Notes: a model not told the origin generated them from the sequence alone. A DNA stretch of 6,926 nucleotides from Sulfurospirillum sp. UBA1314 (GCA_002307095.1 DBTO01000099.1:1-6926); one strand, 5' to 3'; shown: positions 1 to 6,688, counted from the first letter of the stretch. Made by a program: numbers and translations.

Positions 1-2
1 CG

Positions 3-917
3 AGTGAGTTGTCTTGTTCGGTCGTAGATTTAGATATTAATATTATCCAAAATGGCTCAAGCGGATTTCTTGGGCTTTTTAAAAAAAGTGCTATCATCGA
101 AGTGCAGCGTAAAGGTTTCAAACCTTTTAGAGAAGAGCGCGAACGTAAAGAATTCGTTGCACCTCCTCGCAAAGAAGAGGGCAGTGAGATCGAAACTCCT
201 TTAAATGATGAGCGAAAAGATCGTAACAGACGCAATAAAAATAGACGCAATAAAAATAAAACCAGAGAATTTCCCAAAGCGGAGGGCGTAGAAAATAAAT
301 ACTCTGACCCCCTTTCTTCTAAAGAAATCCCTGTGGTGCCCAAAGTGGAAGCAAAGGTTGAAGTTCCAAGAGTCATTCCAGTTAAAGAACATAGGCATAC
401 GATTGCGTCAACAACTATTGATCAAAATTTTCACCATGAAAAACGTGAGATCAATGATGTGATTGACGAAGTGCGTGTACAGATTAAAAATCTCTTTAAA
501 TACAGCTGTTTTGCGCTCGAAAGTCCTATTGTTTCTAAATACAACGATGATACGATCTTAATCGAATTTAGTGGCGAAGATGCTGCGTTATTGATTGGTA
601 AAGAGGGGTATCGTTATAAAGCGCTCTCCTATTTGCTGTACAACTGGATTAACCTCAAGTACGGTCTTAATATTCGCCTTGAAATTGCTGAATTTTTGAA
701 AAACCAAGAAGAGATGATTGAAAAATACCTTGTGCCTGTTATTGAGCGTATTCGTAACAGCGGCAAAGGACAAACCAAAATTTTAGATGGCGTATTGATC
801 AAAATTGCGCTTGAAGCTTTGCGTGGCGAATTTCCTGAAAAATACGTGGGTATTAAATCGGGCAAAGATGGCGGTAAATTTATCGTTGTCAATGATTTTA
901 ATAGGAAAAACGCATAG
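3..917 (+). CDS. jag: Jag/KhpB family RNA-binding protein, 5'-partial
   Basis: The frame is open from base 3 (codons for S-E-L-S-C-S-V) to the TAG at 915-917, so the true start lies off the left edge. The TTG at base 9 is internal to a Jag_N domain and is not the start. The order seen is a Jag_N domain (to about base 115, with the typical GFLGLFKK motif), a long charged linker (about 115-440) with a tandem RRNKN repeat, and a KH domain with the GxxG loop as G-K-E-G at 597-608. The C-terminal part lacks the RxxxH signature of an R3H domain. Jag/KhpB proteins are cytoplasmic RNA binders encoded next to yidC. The H. pylori homologue HP1451 was reported to bind the VirB11-type ATPase HP0525 (from memory). 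The gene overlaps mnmE by 4 nt, so the two are probably co-transcribed and translationally coupled. Family assignment is firm; the cellular role here is inferred. Confidence 0.93.
   Translation, partial: SELSCSVVDLDINIIQNGSSGFLGLFKKSAIIEVQRKGFKPFREERERKEFVAPPRKEEGSEIETPLNDERKDRNRRNKNRRNKNKTREFPKAEGVENKYSDPLSSKEIPVVPKVEAKVEVPRVIPVKEHRHTIASTTIDQNFHHEKREINDVIDEVRVQIKNLFKYSCFALESPIVSKYNDDTILIEFSGEDAALLIGKEGYRYKALSYLLYNWINLKYGLNIRLEIAEFLKNQEEMIEKYLVPVIERIRNSGKGQTKILDGVLIKIALEALRGEFPEKYVGIKSGKDGGKFIVVNDFNRKNA
228..257 (+). repeat. Perfect 15-bp tandem duplication inside jag
   Basis: AGACGCAATAAAAAT occurs twice head to tail (228-242 and 243-257) with no mismatch. It is in frame and encodes R-R-N-K-N twice in the charged linker between Jag_N and the KH domain. 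Because the unit is a multiple of three, gain or loss of copies would leave the reading frame intact. It looks like a replication-slippage duplication in a disordered, basic segment that may touch RNA. Confidence 0.95.
902..906 (+). promoter_or_regulatory. Shine-Dalgarno-like TAGGA deciding the mnmE start
   Basis: TAGGA (core AGGA at 903-906) sits inside the last codons of jag and ends 7 nt before the ATA at 914. That is a normal ribosome-binding distance. It supports initiation at, or very near, the jag stop codon rather than at the first canonical in-frame start (TTG at 992), which has no comparable purine tract at that distance and would remove conserved residues. Confidence 0.5.
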
Positions 918-2251
918 ATACGATTGCTGCTATTGCCACCAGTGCAGGGGTTGGTTCCATCGCGATTGTTCGCGTCAGTGGTCCCAATGCCTTGTCTTTG
1001 GCTCTTAAACTCTCCCATAAACAAAGTTTTGAACCCCGTCTTGCTACCCTAACATTTTTACATGATGCACAAGAAGATGCCATTGATCAAGCGATTGTCA
1101 TTTACTTTAAAGGACCGCATAGCTTTACGGCTGAAGATGTGGTGGAGTTTCAATGCCATGGTGGTAGTGTGGTGGCAGGAATTGTTTTACAAACACTGCT
1201 TCACCATGGTGCACGACTTGCCAATCCGGGTGAATTTTCCAAACGTGCTTTTTTAAATGGCAGAATCGATCTTTCTGAAGCCGAAGCGATTGCCGCACTG
1301 ATCGAGACCAAAAGTGTGGATGCGGCGAAGATGCTGACGCGTCAACTGAAAGGCGAACTTCGTCATTTTGTTTTACATGTAAGAGAATTATTGATTGAAA
1401 TTCTTGCGTTTGTTGAAGTCAATATTGACTATGCTGAAGAAGATTTGCCGTTAGATATGATTGAGAAGATCAAAGTTAAATTAGATACGTTAGCCAAAGA
1501 GCTTTTCAAAACCTATGAGAGTAGTCAAAGACGTCAAGGTATGATGCAAGGCTTTAAAATCGCTATTGTGGGTAAACCCAATGTGGGTAAAAGTTCGCTT
1601 TTAAACACGCTTCTGAGTTATGATCGAGCGATCATCAGTGACATTGCAGGAACGACACGCGATACGATTGAAGAAGAGCTTCGTATTGGGACGCATTTGG
1701 TGCGAATCGTTGATACTGCTGGCATTAGACTAGCACACGATGCAATAGAAAAGATCGGCATTGAACGCTCCATTGCGGCGATTGAAGAGTCAGAAATCGT
1801 GATAGCTCTGTTTGATAACAGCAATGTCTATGATCATGAAGATGAAAAAATGTTAGCACTACTTCAAACCTATCGTGATTCAAAACACATTCTGATGGTT
1901 CTCAATAAAATAGATCTTCCAAATCGCTTTGAAACCAGCCATCTAAACGGAGATTTTATAGCGCTTTCGTGTCAAAGTGACAGCGATAAACTTACACAAA
2001 AATTGCAAATGATTTTAGATGAAACAACCTCTGAAGATACTCTTATGCTCACCTCTGCACGTCAGATTGAAGCGGTGAAACAGGCGTATGAAAACGTACA
2101 AAGTTCGTACCTACTTTTGGGCGAAGGTGAGTTAGAGCTTTTTGCTTTTCATATCAATGTGGCAATCCAATCGATCTCTTCGATTACGACGGCTTTTGAA
2201 CGGGATGAGATTTTAGAAAAAATGTTTAGTAGTTTCTGTCTTGGAAAATAA
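914..2251 (+). CDS. mnmE: tRNA uridine-5-carboxymethylaminomethyl modification GTPase MnmE (TrmE), ATA start proposed
   Basis: MnmE works with MnmG to install the (carboxymethyl)aminomethyl group on wobble U34 of certain tRNAs, using GTP and a folate one-carbon unit. Read from 914 the product is 445 aa, the usual family length. The order is an N-terminal folate-binding domain beginning D-T-I-A-A-I-A-T, a helical domain, and an inserted G domain: G1 GKPNVGKS at residues 220-227, G2 GTTRDT 246-251, G3 DTAG 267-270, G4 NKID 331-334. The C-terminal C-L-G-K has the catalytic Cys at residue 442. The start is unusual. An in-frame TAG at 902-904 bounds the frame upstream, and no ATG, GTG or TTG occurs before TTG 992. 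Starting there would cut 26 residues of conserved folate-domain sequence. ATA at 914-916 overlaps the jag TAG by 4 nt, with AGGA upstream. Function is certain from the motifs; the exact start is inferred. Confidence 0.95.
   Translation: MDTIAAIATSAGVGSIAIVRVSGPNALSLALKLSHKQSFEPRLATLTFLHDAQEDAIDQAIVIYFKGPHSFTAEDVVEFQCHGGSVVAGIVLQTLLHHGARLANPGEFSKRAFLNGRIDLSEAEAIAALIETKSVDAAKMLTRQLKGELRHFVLHVRELLIEILAFVEVNIDYAEEDLPLDMIEKIKVKLDTLAKELFKTYESSQRRQGMMQGFKIAIVGKPNVGKSSLLNTLLSYDRAIISDIAGTTRDTIEEELRIGTHLVRIVDTAGIRLAHDAIEKIGIERSIAAIEESEIVIALFDNSNVYDHEDEKMLALLQTYRDSKHILMVLNKIDLPNRFETSHLNGDFIALSCQSDSDKLTQKLQMILDETTSEDTLMLTSARQIEAVKQAYENVQSSYLLLGEGELELFAFHINVAIQSISSITTAFERDEILEKMFSSFCLGK
1373..1382. repeat. 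Palindrome TTACATGTAA, copy 1 (inside mnmE)
   Basis: A perfect 10-bp palindrome lying in mnmE, where it encodes part of L-H-V. It is one of three TTACATGTAA copies in this window (the others are at 4533-4542 and 6148-6157). Any role as a binding site is inferred only from recurrence. Confidence 0.6.
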
Positions 2252-2294
2252 TTTTATTTCTTAATCGATTTATAAACCATTTACCACAATATGT

Positions 2295-2321
2295 TACGAT
2301 AAAAGAGGTAACAAAAAGGGG
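2295..2321 (+). promoter_or_regulatory. Candidate nhaA promoter element and ribosome-binding site
   Basis: The 75-nt gap between mnmE and nhaA is very AT-rich. TACGAT at 2295-2300 could serve as a -10 box, but there is no clear -35, as is common in Campylobacterota. AAGGGG at 2316-2321 is a clear ribosome-binding site 5 nt before the ATG. GTTAC (2293-2297) and GTAAC (2308-2312) could form a weak 5-bp hairpin. It has no U-tract and is not a terminator, so read-through from mnmE is also possible. The ribosome-binding site is well supported; the -10 is tentative. Confidence 0.4.
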
Positions 2322-2326
2322 TTAAC

Positions 2327-3517
2327 ATGTTTTCAATTATAGAAGAGTTTATTAAAAAAGAGTCCTCATCGGGAATTATTTTAATTGTTATAACCCTTCT
2401 AGCCCTTGTCCTTCAAAACAGTGCTCTCACCACCGATACCTATAGCCATTTTCTTCATATTCCTGTCCAGATTAGCATAGGCGATTTTGGTATTGCTAAG
2501 CCACTGTTTTTATGGGTCAATGATGGGTTAATGGCAATTTTCTTTTTTCTCATTGGACTGGAAGTGAAACGAGAAGTATTGGAGGGCGAGCTTTCCACGA
2601 AAAGCCAAATAGCTCTACCTGCCATAGCCGCACTGGGTGGTATGATCATGCCAGCACTTCTTTTTACCTTTTTCAATCACAAAGATGCCTTTTCCATGAA
2701 TGGTTGGGCCATTCCAACTGCGACGGATATTGCATTTGCTTTGGGAATTCTCTCGTTACTAGGGAAAAGGATTCCTAGCTCTTTAAAGATCTTTTTAATG
2801 GCACTGGCAATTATTGATGATTTGGGTGCTATTGTGATTATTGCCCTTTTTTATACCAGTGATTTGTCGTTAATCTCTATTTTGGTGGCTTTTGCTTCGA
2901 TTGTTATTTTGGGTTTTATGAATAAGATGAACGTTATTAAAAAAGCAGCCTATATTTTAGTCGGCATTGTATTATGGATCAGTGTTTTAAAATCGGGAGT
3001 TCATGCTACCATCGCTGGCGTTGTATTGGCATTTTGTATCCCGTTATATTCTAAAAATGAAACAGGAAAGCGTTTTTCAATTCTCAAAGAGATGGAACAC
3101 GATCTGCATTACTGGGTTGCATTTCTCATTTTGCCTCTTTTTGCTTTTGTCAATGCAGGAGTTGATTTTAAAGATATTTCGGCTTCCGCACTCTTCTCAG
3201 ATGTCTCTGTAGGCATTATGCTTGGTCTGTTTTTAGGGAAACAGGTGGGTGTTTTTGGTTTTAGTGTTCTTGCCATTAAACTAGGGTTCGCTTCTTTACC
3301 CACAGGCAGTAATTTTAAGCAGCTTTATGGTGTCGCCATTCTAACTGGCATTGGGTTTACCATGAGTTTATTTGTCAATACATTAGCCTTCAACGATACC
3401 GATGTGTTTCATTATGCCGATAAATTAGCTATTTTATTAGGTTCTTTTTTCTCCGGAGTCATTGGCTATTTCTACTTGCGTAATATTCCTCAAAAACCAT
3501 ATGACACTTTAAGTTAA
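2327..3517 (+). CDS. nhaA: Na+/H+ antiporter NhaA
   Basis: This inner-membrane secondary transporter exports Na+ (or Li+) in exchange for H+, for sodium tolerance and pH homeostasis. The product is 396 aa, close to E. coli NhaA (388 aa), and hydrophobic segments run along its whole length as in the 12-helix family. Key residues align with E. coli. The ion-binding pair D163-D164 corresponds to D164-D165 in A-I-I-D-D-L-G. D133 corresponds to D134 in A-T-D-I-A-F-A-L-G. K300 corresponds to K305 in L-G-K-Q-V-G. The pH-related H225 corresponds to H226 in K-S-G-V-H-A-T. V-K-R-E near residue 80 and G-I-G-F-T-M-S near the C-terminus are also typical. The ATG start has AAGGGG 5 nt upstream and gives the normal N-terminus (K-E-S-S-S-G-I-I-L-I). 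The gene is complete, lies 75 nt after mnmE and 52 nt before the c-di-GMP gene, with no convincing terminator on either side. Confidence 0.98.
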   Translation: MFSIIEEFIKKESSSGIILIVITLLALVLQNSALTTDTYSHFLHIPVQISIGDFGIAKPLFLWVNDGLMAIFFFLIGLEVKREVLEGELSTKSQIALPAIAALGGMIMPALLFTFFNHKDAFSMNGWAIPTATDIAFALGILSLLGKRIPSSLKIFLMALAIIDDLGAIVIIALFYTSDLSLISILVAFASIVILGFMNKMNVIKKAAYILVGIVLWISVLKSGVHATIAGVVLAFCIPLYSKNETGKRFSILKEMEHDLHYWVAFLILPLFAFVNAGVDFKDISASALFSDVSVGIMLGLFLGKQVGVFGFSVLAIKLGFASLPTGSNFKQLYGVAILTGIGFTMSLFVNTLAFNDTDVFHYADKLAILLGSFFSGVIGYFYLRNIPQKPYDTLS

Positions 3518-3522
3518 GTGAT

Positions 3523-3548
3523 ATTACAATCTAACAAAGTCTTGTAAT
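3523..3548. repeat. Inverted repeat ATTACAA-N12-TTGTAAT upstream of the GGDEF-EAL gene
   Basis: ATTACAA (3523-3529) and TTGTAAT (3542-3548) are perfect 7-bp inverted arms with a 12-nt spacer, in the 52-nt gap between nhaA and the c-di-GMP gene. There is no U-tract after the right arm and the stem is AT-rich, so a terminator is unlikely. TGTAAT at 3543-3548, within the right arm, resembles a -10 box, so the repeat could be an operator over a promoter. This is inference from layout only. Confidence 0.4.
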
Positions 3549-3569
3549 TTAGCAAAGGGGAAATTTGTT

Positions 3570-6143
3570 ATGAGACAACTCAATCTTAGCAAACGCCTTT
3601 TTTGGATTATCGCTTTTTTTGTCTTTTTTGCCAATACCCTCGTCGTTGTCTATTTGTATCAGCAAGCGGAAAGTCTAGCACAGATGCGTGCTTATTCCAA
3701 AGCCAAGACGCTTCAAGACTACTTTATGTCCATGCGTTACGTTTACCATCAACAGTTTTTGCAAAGTGGCATTGATCTTAATGACTCTACTATCGGTTTT
3801 TTACCAGCACATGCCTCTTCGCATATCAGTGAAGAGTTTTTGAAGCGCTCAACTCAAGGGATTAGCATTCACAATGTCTCAGATCGTCCTCGAAATCCGA
3901 TCAATCAGGCAAACGCGTTAGAGATAAAAGCCATTGACTATTTCAATCAAAACCCCGATAAAATAGAACGTATTGAATTGATTAAAGAAGGAGACAAAGA
4001 GTTTTTCTTTTTCAGTGCACCCCTTCGCATTCAAACCTATTGTTTGGTTTGCCATGGACAAAAAAATGAAGTATTACCCTATATTGCGAAGCGCTACGAT
4101 AATGCCTACGGTTATAAATTGGGCGATATACGAGGGTTAACGAGCATTAAAATTCCTAAAAATACACTTTTTGATGAAGTGATTGCCTATTTCTGGCAAG
4201 AATTACTTTTTAGTTCCATTGTCACGATTCTTTTATTAGTGCTGATGTACATTGCGATTCATCAACTAACCAAACGGGATGTGGAACAAAAAAAAGAGCT
4301 CGAAAGCTTGGTGATTGAGCGCACCAAAACACTCATAGACAAAAGTGCTGAACTTGAAAAAGCGTATACCAAACAGAAACATCTCTACTCTGTTTTACGC
4401 ACTGTTGCGGATAGCAATCAGATTTTAATTACCACCAATACGTTAGAAGCGTTATTGCACCAAACTGCCTTGTGTCTTTTTGCCAATGACTCGTTTGCAC
4501 ATGTTAAGATTTTGTTGTACGAAAATAATGCTTTACATGTAAAAGAGTCTCATGGTTTTGATGAAGAACATGAAGTGAATGCTATGGAAGAGTTTGTTTT
4601 TAACAAGGGGAAATTTCGCATCATCACTAAACAGAGTGAAGATGTCCCTGCAAGCTGCCAAGAAACCATGTATCGTCATCATGTAAGTGAAGCGTATGTT
4701 ACTGTACTCAAAAGCGATAAATTTGCACACTCTTCCTTGGGTGTGCTAAGCGTTTGTACGACAATGCCAGAAGGATTTAGCCCAGAAGAGCGTGATATGA
4801 TCGAAGAATTAGCAGGGGATGTCGGGTTTGCTATTAACTCGTTTATGCAAAAAGAGCGTATCTTAAGGCTCTCTTATTACGATCCTCTTACGCATCTTGC
4901 CAATAAAATACTTTTAATGGAGCAGATAAATGTTTGCATTGCACTTACTAAAAACAGCTCAATTTATGGGGCACTTTTGTTCATGGATCTGGATAATTTC
5001 AAATCGATTAATGATTTAAAAGGGCACGAAGCTGGCGATAAACTTCTGGTGATGATGGCACAAAGATTAACATCGTATGCGACAGAGAATACAATTGTTG
5101 CACGCTTTGGTGGTGATGAGTTTGCTCTGTTAATATCTAACCTTGGAACGGTACTGGAAGATGCTGCAAAGAGAGCGGAAGCACTTGCGATGCAGATTTT
5201 AATGGCAACAAAAGAGCCTTTTATGATCGATCATCAACCGTTTTATATGACCGTGAGCATTGGTATAAGTTTTTTTGATGGTGATGAACATGCCGAAGAT
5301 CTGTTAAGCCATGCAGACAGTGCAATGTACAATGCTAAAAACAGTGGTCGTAATACGATTCGTTTTTTTGATCCGTATATTCAAAAAGTGATGGAAGAGA
5401 AGTCCTCTTTGTTGCAACAGCTCAGAGATGCGATTGATTCTGAACAATTTGTACTTTTTTATCAACCCCAAGTGGATGTAATGGAGCATGTTTTAGGGGT
5501 TGAAGCATTGATTCGACTTAAAAAAGCTAATGGCGAGTTCGTCTCCCCTATGCAGTTTATTCCTTTATGTGAGGAATCTGGCTTGATTATACCTTTAGGC
5601 GACTGGGTTTTAAAAGAGGCTATGACCCAAGTATGTTCTTGGAAAAATGATCCGCAAAAAGCGACATGGCGTGTTTCGATTAATGTGAGTACACGGCAGT
5701 TTGAGCGCGAGGATTTTGTCAATATTGTTCGTGAGACACTGGAATCGACTCAGATGGATCCATCCTTGATTCGTCTAGAGCTCACAGAGAGTCTCTTAAT
5801 TAGGGATAGTACCAAAGCACTTGCCAAGATACATGAATTAAAAACGTTGGGGATCTCTTTGTCTGTCGACGATTTTGGTACAGGGTATTCCAGCTTACAG
5901 TATTTAAAACATCTCCGCGTTGATGAGCTTAAAATTGATCAAAGCTTTATACGTGACTTCATCACAGAGCGCAGTGACGCCTTGATCGTAGAAACGATTA
6001 TTTCGATTGGTAAAAATTTCAATATGGAAGTGATTGCCGAAGGAGTAGAAACACAAGAGCAATTTGAAAAGCTTAAAGAGATGGGGTGCTGCTATTTTCA
6101 AGGGTATTTCTTTGGAAAACCGACACCGCCAGAGCTGCTTTAA
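3570..6143 (+). CDS. Membrane c-di-GMP sensor: DUF3365/Tll0287-like (CxxCH)-GAF-GGDEF-EAL protein
   Basis: The 857-aa protein probably makes and/or degrades cyclic di-GMP in response to a periplasmic signal. TM1 spans about residues 10-30 and TM2 about 212-233. Between them lies a periplasmic DUF3365-like domain with a c-type heme motif C-L-V-C-H at 158-162. A predicted coiled coil (about 235-275), a GAF domain (about 285-424), GGDEF (about 430-592) and EAL (about 605-857) follow in the cytoplasm. The synthase half keeps D438 of the D-P-L-T motif, D473 and G-G-D-E-F at 514-518. The inhibitory RxxD site is replaced by T-E-N-T. The EAL half keeps E645, N705, E737, D767-D768, K788, E824 and Q844, so it looks catalytically complete. 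ATG 3570 has AAAGGGG ending 9 nt upstream and gives a sensible N-terminal membrane anchor. Domain calls are by motif reading; heme attachment, ligand and net activity are not shown by sequence. Confidence 0.93.
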   Translation: MRQLNLSKRLFWIIAFFVFFANTLVVVYLYQQAESLAQMRAYSKAKTLQDYFMSMRYVYHQQFLQSGIDLNDSTIGFLPAHASSHISEEFLKRSTQGISIHNVSDRPRNPINQANALEIKAIDYFNQNPDKIERIELIKEGDKEFFFFSAPLRIQTYCLVCHGQKNEVLPYIAKRYDNAYGYKLGDIRGLTSIKIPKNTLFDEVIAYFWQELLFSSIVTILLLVLMYIAIHQLTKRDVEQKKELESLVIERTKTLIDKSAELEKAYTKQKHLYSVLRTVADSNQILITTNTLEALLHQTALCLFANDSFAHVKILLYENNALHVKESHGFDEEHEVNAMEEFVFNKGKFRIITKQSEDVPASCQETMYRHHVSEAYVTVLKSDKFAHSSLGVLSVCTTMPEGFSPEERDMIEELAGDVGFAINSFMQKERILRLSYYDPLTHLANKILLMEQINVCIALTKNSSIYGALLFMDLDNFKSINDLKGHEAGDKLLVMMAQRLTSYATENTIVARFGGDEFALLISNLGTVLEDAAKRAEALAMQILMATKEPFMIDHQPFYMTVSIGISFFDGDEHAEDLLSHADSAMYNAKNSGRNTIRFFDPYIQKVMEEKSSLLQQLRDAIDSEQFVLFYQPQVDVMEHVLGVEALIRLKKANGEFVSPMQFIPLCEESGLIIPLGDWVLKEAMTQVCSWKNDPQKATWRVSINVSTRQFEREDFVNIVRETLESTQMDPSLIRLELTESLLIRDSTKALAKIHELKTLGISLSVDDFGTGYSSLQYLKHLRVDELKIDQSFIRDFITERSDALIVETIISIGKNFNMEVIAEGVETQEQFEKLKEMGCCYFQGYFFGKPTPPELL
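4532..4543. repeat. Palindrome TTTACATGTAAA, copy 2 (inside the GGDEF-EAL gene)
   Basis: A perfect 12-bp palindrome containing the TTACATGTAA core (4533-4542), in the GAF-coding part. As in copy 1, the core is read as L-H-V. It is listed because the same core also occurs in mnmE and in the gap between the GGDEF-EAL gene and lolA. Confidence 0.6.
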
Positions 6144-6144
6144 A

Positions 6145-6160
6145 TCTTTACATGTAAAGA
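6145..6160. terminator. 16-bp perfect palindrome between convergent genes, possible weak bidirectional terminator
   Basis: TCTTTACATGTAAAGA is perfectly self-complementary and lies in the 29-nt gap between the convergent GGDEF-EAL gene and lolA. In RNA from either strand it could fold as a 6-bp stem with a CAUG loop. The position fits a shared terminator. However, the stem is short and AT-rich, no clear U-run follows on the + strand, and only a short AUUUAA follows on the - strand. It is also copy 3 of the TTACATGTAA palindrome (6148-6157), so it may be a protein-binding site instead. The palindrome is certain; the terminator role is tentative. Confidence 0.45.
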
Positions 6161-6172
6161 GACTATGCGTAT

Positions 6173-6688
6173 TTATTCTCTTACAACATCGTAACCTCTA
6201 GGAATTTCTGCACGAAAGAGTTCGTCATCTATAAAGAGGTTTGTAGATTGATTAGAGAAGAGAATTTCGACGGCATTATCCAGTTTATCATGGTAGACAA
6301 TTTTTTCAATACTCCCTTTTTGAGCAAAAATAGTGTACGTTGTCTCTTGATATTTGGTGATGTATTTGTTAGCAGACACCTCTTTTGCCTCTTGTAGCAA
6401 CTGTGCAAGATTGGGCGTATTTTCTAAGGTACTAATAATAACCTGCTCAAGTTCTGGCTCGATAATCAAAACACGTGCATTATTAAAATAGATTTTTTTA
6501 GAGACAGGTTTTTCATAAATCCAGAGGGCTTTTTTATCATCCGTCGCGTAAAAAGTGCCTTCATACACAATGGTTTTGTTTTGGTCGTTAGTTACTTTTT
6601 GTGTAAAATCACTTTGAATGGTTTTAAAGTGATCGATTTTAGCAAAAAGGAGTGTGGTGAAAAAAATAAACATTCCCAAAAATCGCAT
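6173..6688 (-). CDS. lolA: Outer-membrane lipoprotein carrier protein LolA
   Basis: LolA is a periplasmic chaperone that takes mature lipoproteins from the LolCDE transporter at the inner membrane and carries them to the outer membrane. The 171-aa product starts with a short signal peptide (M-R-F-L followed by a hydrophobic stretch, likely cleaved after A16). The mature part follows the LolA pattern: S-D-F-T-Q-K-V-T near its N-terminus, L-W-I-Y-E-K-P in the early strands, E-N-T-P-N-L-A-Q-L-L in the middle, and F-R-A-E-I-P-R-G-Y-D-V-V at the end. It is shorter than E. coli LolA (203 aa), as I recall for Campylobacterota versions. On its own strand, AAGGAG (6700 down to 6695) lies 6 nt before the ATG at 6688-6686, fixing the start. 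It is divergent from secA, as in Campylobacter jejuni, and convergent with the c-di-GMP gene. Confidence 0.93.
   Translation of the reverse strand: MRFLGMFIFFTTLLFAKIDHFKTIQSDFTQKVTNDQNKTIVYEGTFYATDDKKALWIYEKPVSKKIYFNNARVLIIEPELEQVIISTLENTPNLAQLLQEAKEVSANKYITKYQETTYTIFAQKGSIEKIVYHDKLDNAVEILFSNQSTNLFIDDELFRAEIPRGYDVVRE

Noticed and set aside
805..1008. Cys/His-rich 67-codon plus-strand frame (C-C-Y-C-H-Q-C) resembling a small zinc protein
   Set aside because: It overlaps the end of jag and the conserved N-terminal coding part of mnmE in a third frame. The Cys/His content comes from reading the folate-domain codons out of frame.
629..1024. A 131-codon open frame on the minus strand across the jag-mnmE junction
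   Set aside because: It is antisense to two well-supported genes, has no recognisable domain and no good ribosome-binding site that I can see; it is best explained as a shadow of the coding frames.
992..2251. mnmE starting at TTG 992
   Set aside because: This start removes 26 conserved residues of the folate-binding domain that are plainly encoded in frame upstream, and it has no clear Shine-Dalgarno sequence.
2281..2312. Hairpin between mnmE and nhaA (TTACC/GGTAA or GTTAC/GTAAC) as a terminator or riboswitch
   Set aside because: The stems are only 5 bp, compete with one another and lack a U-tract; nothing resembles a known riboswitch such as a Na+ or pH-responsive element.
2327..6143. nhaA plus the c-di-GMP sensor as a novel two-gene system
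   Set aside because: Both are common independent families. Same strand and a 52-nt gap allow co-transcription, but nothing in the sequence links their functions.
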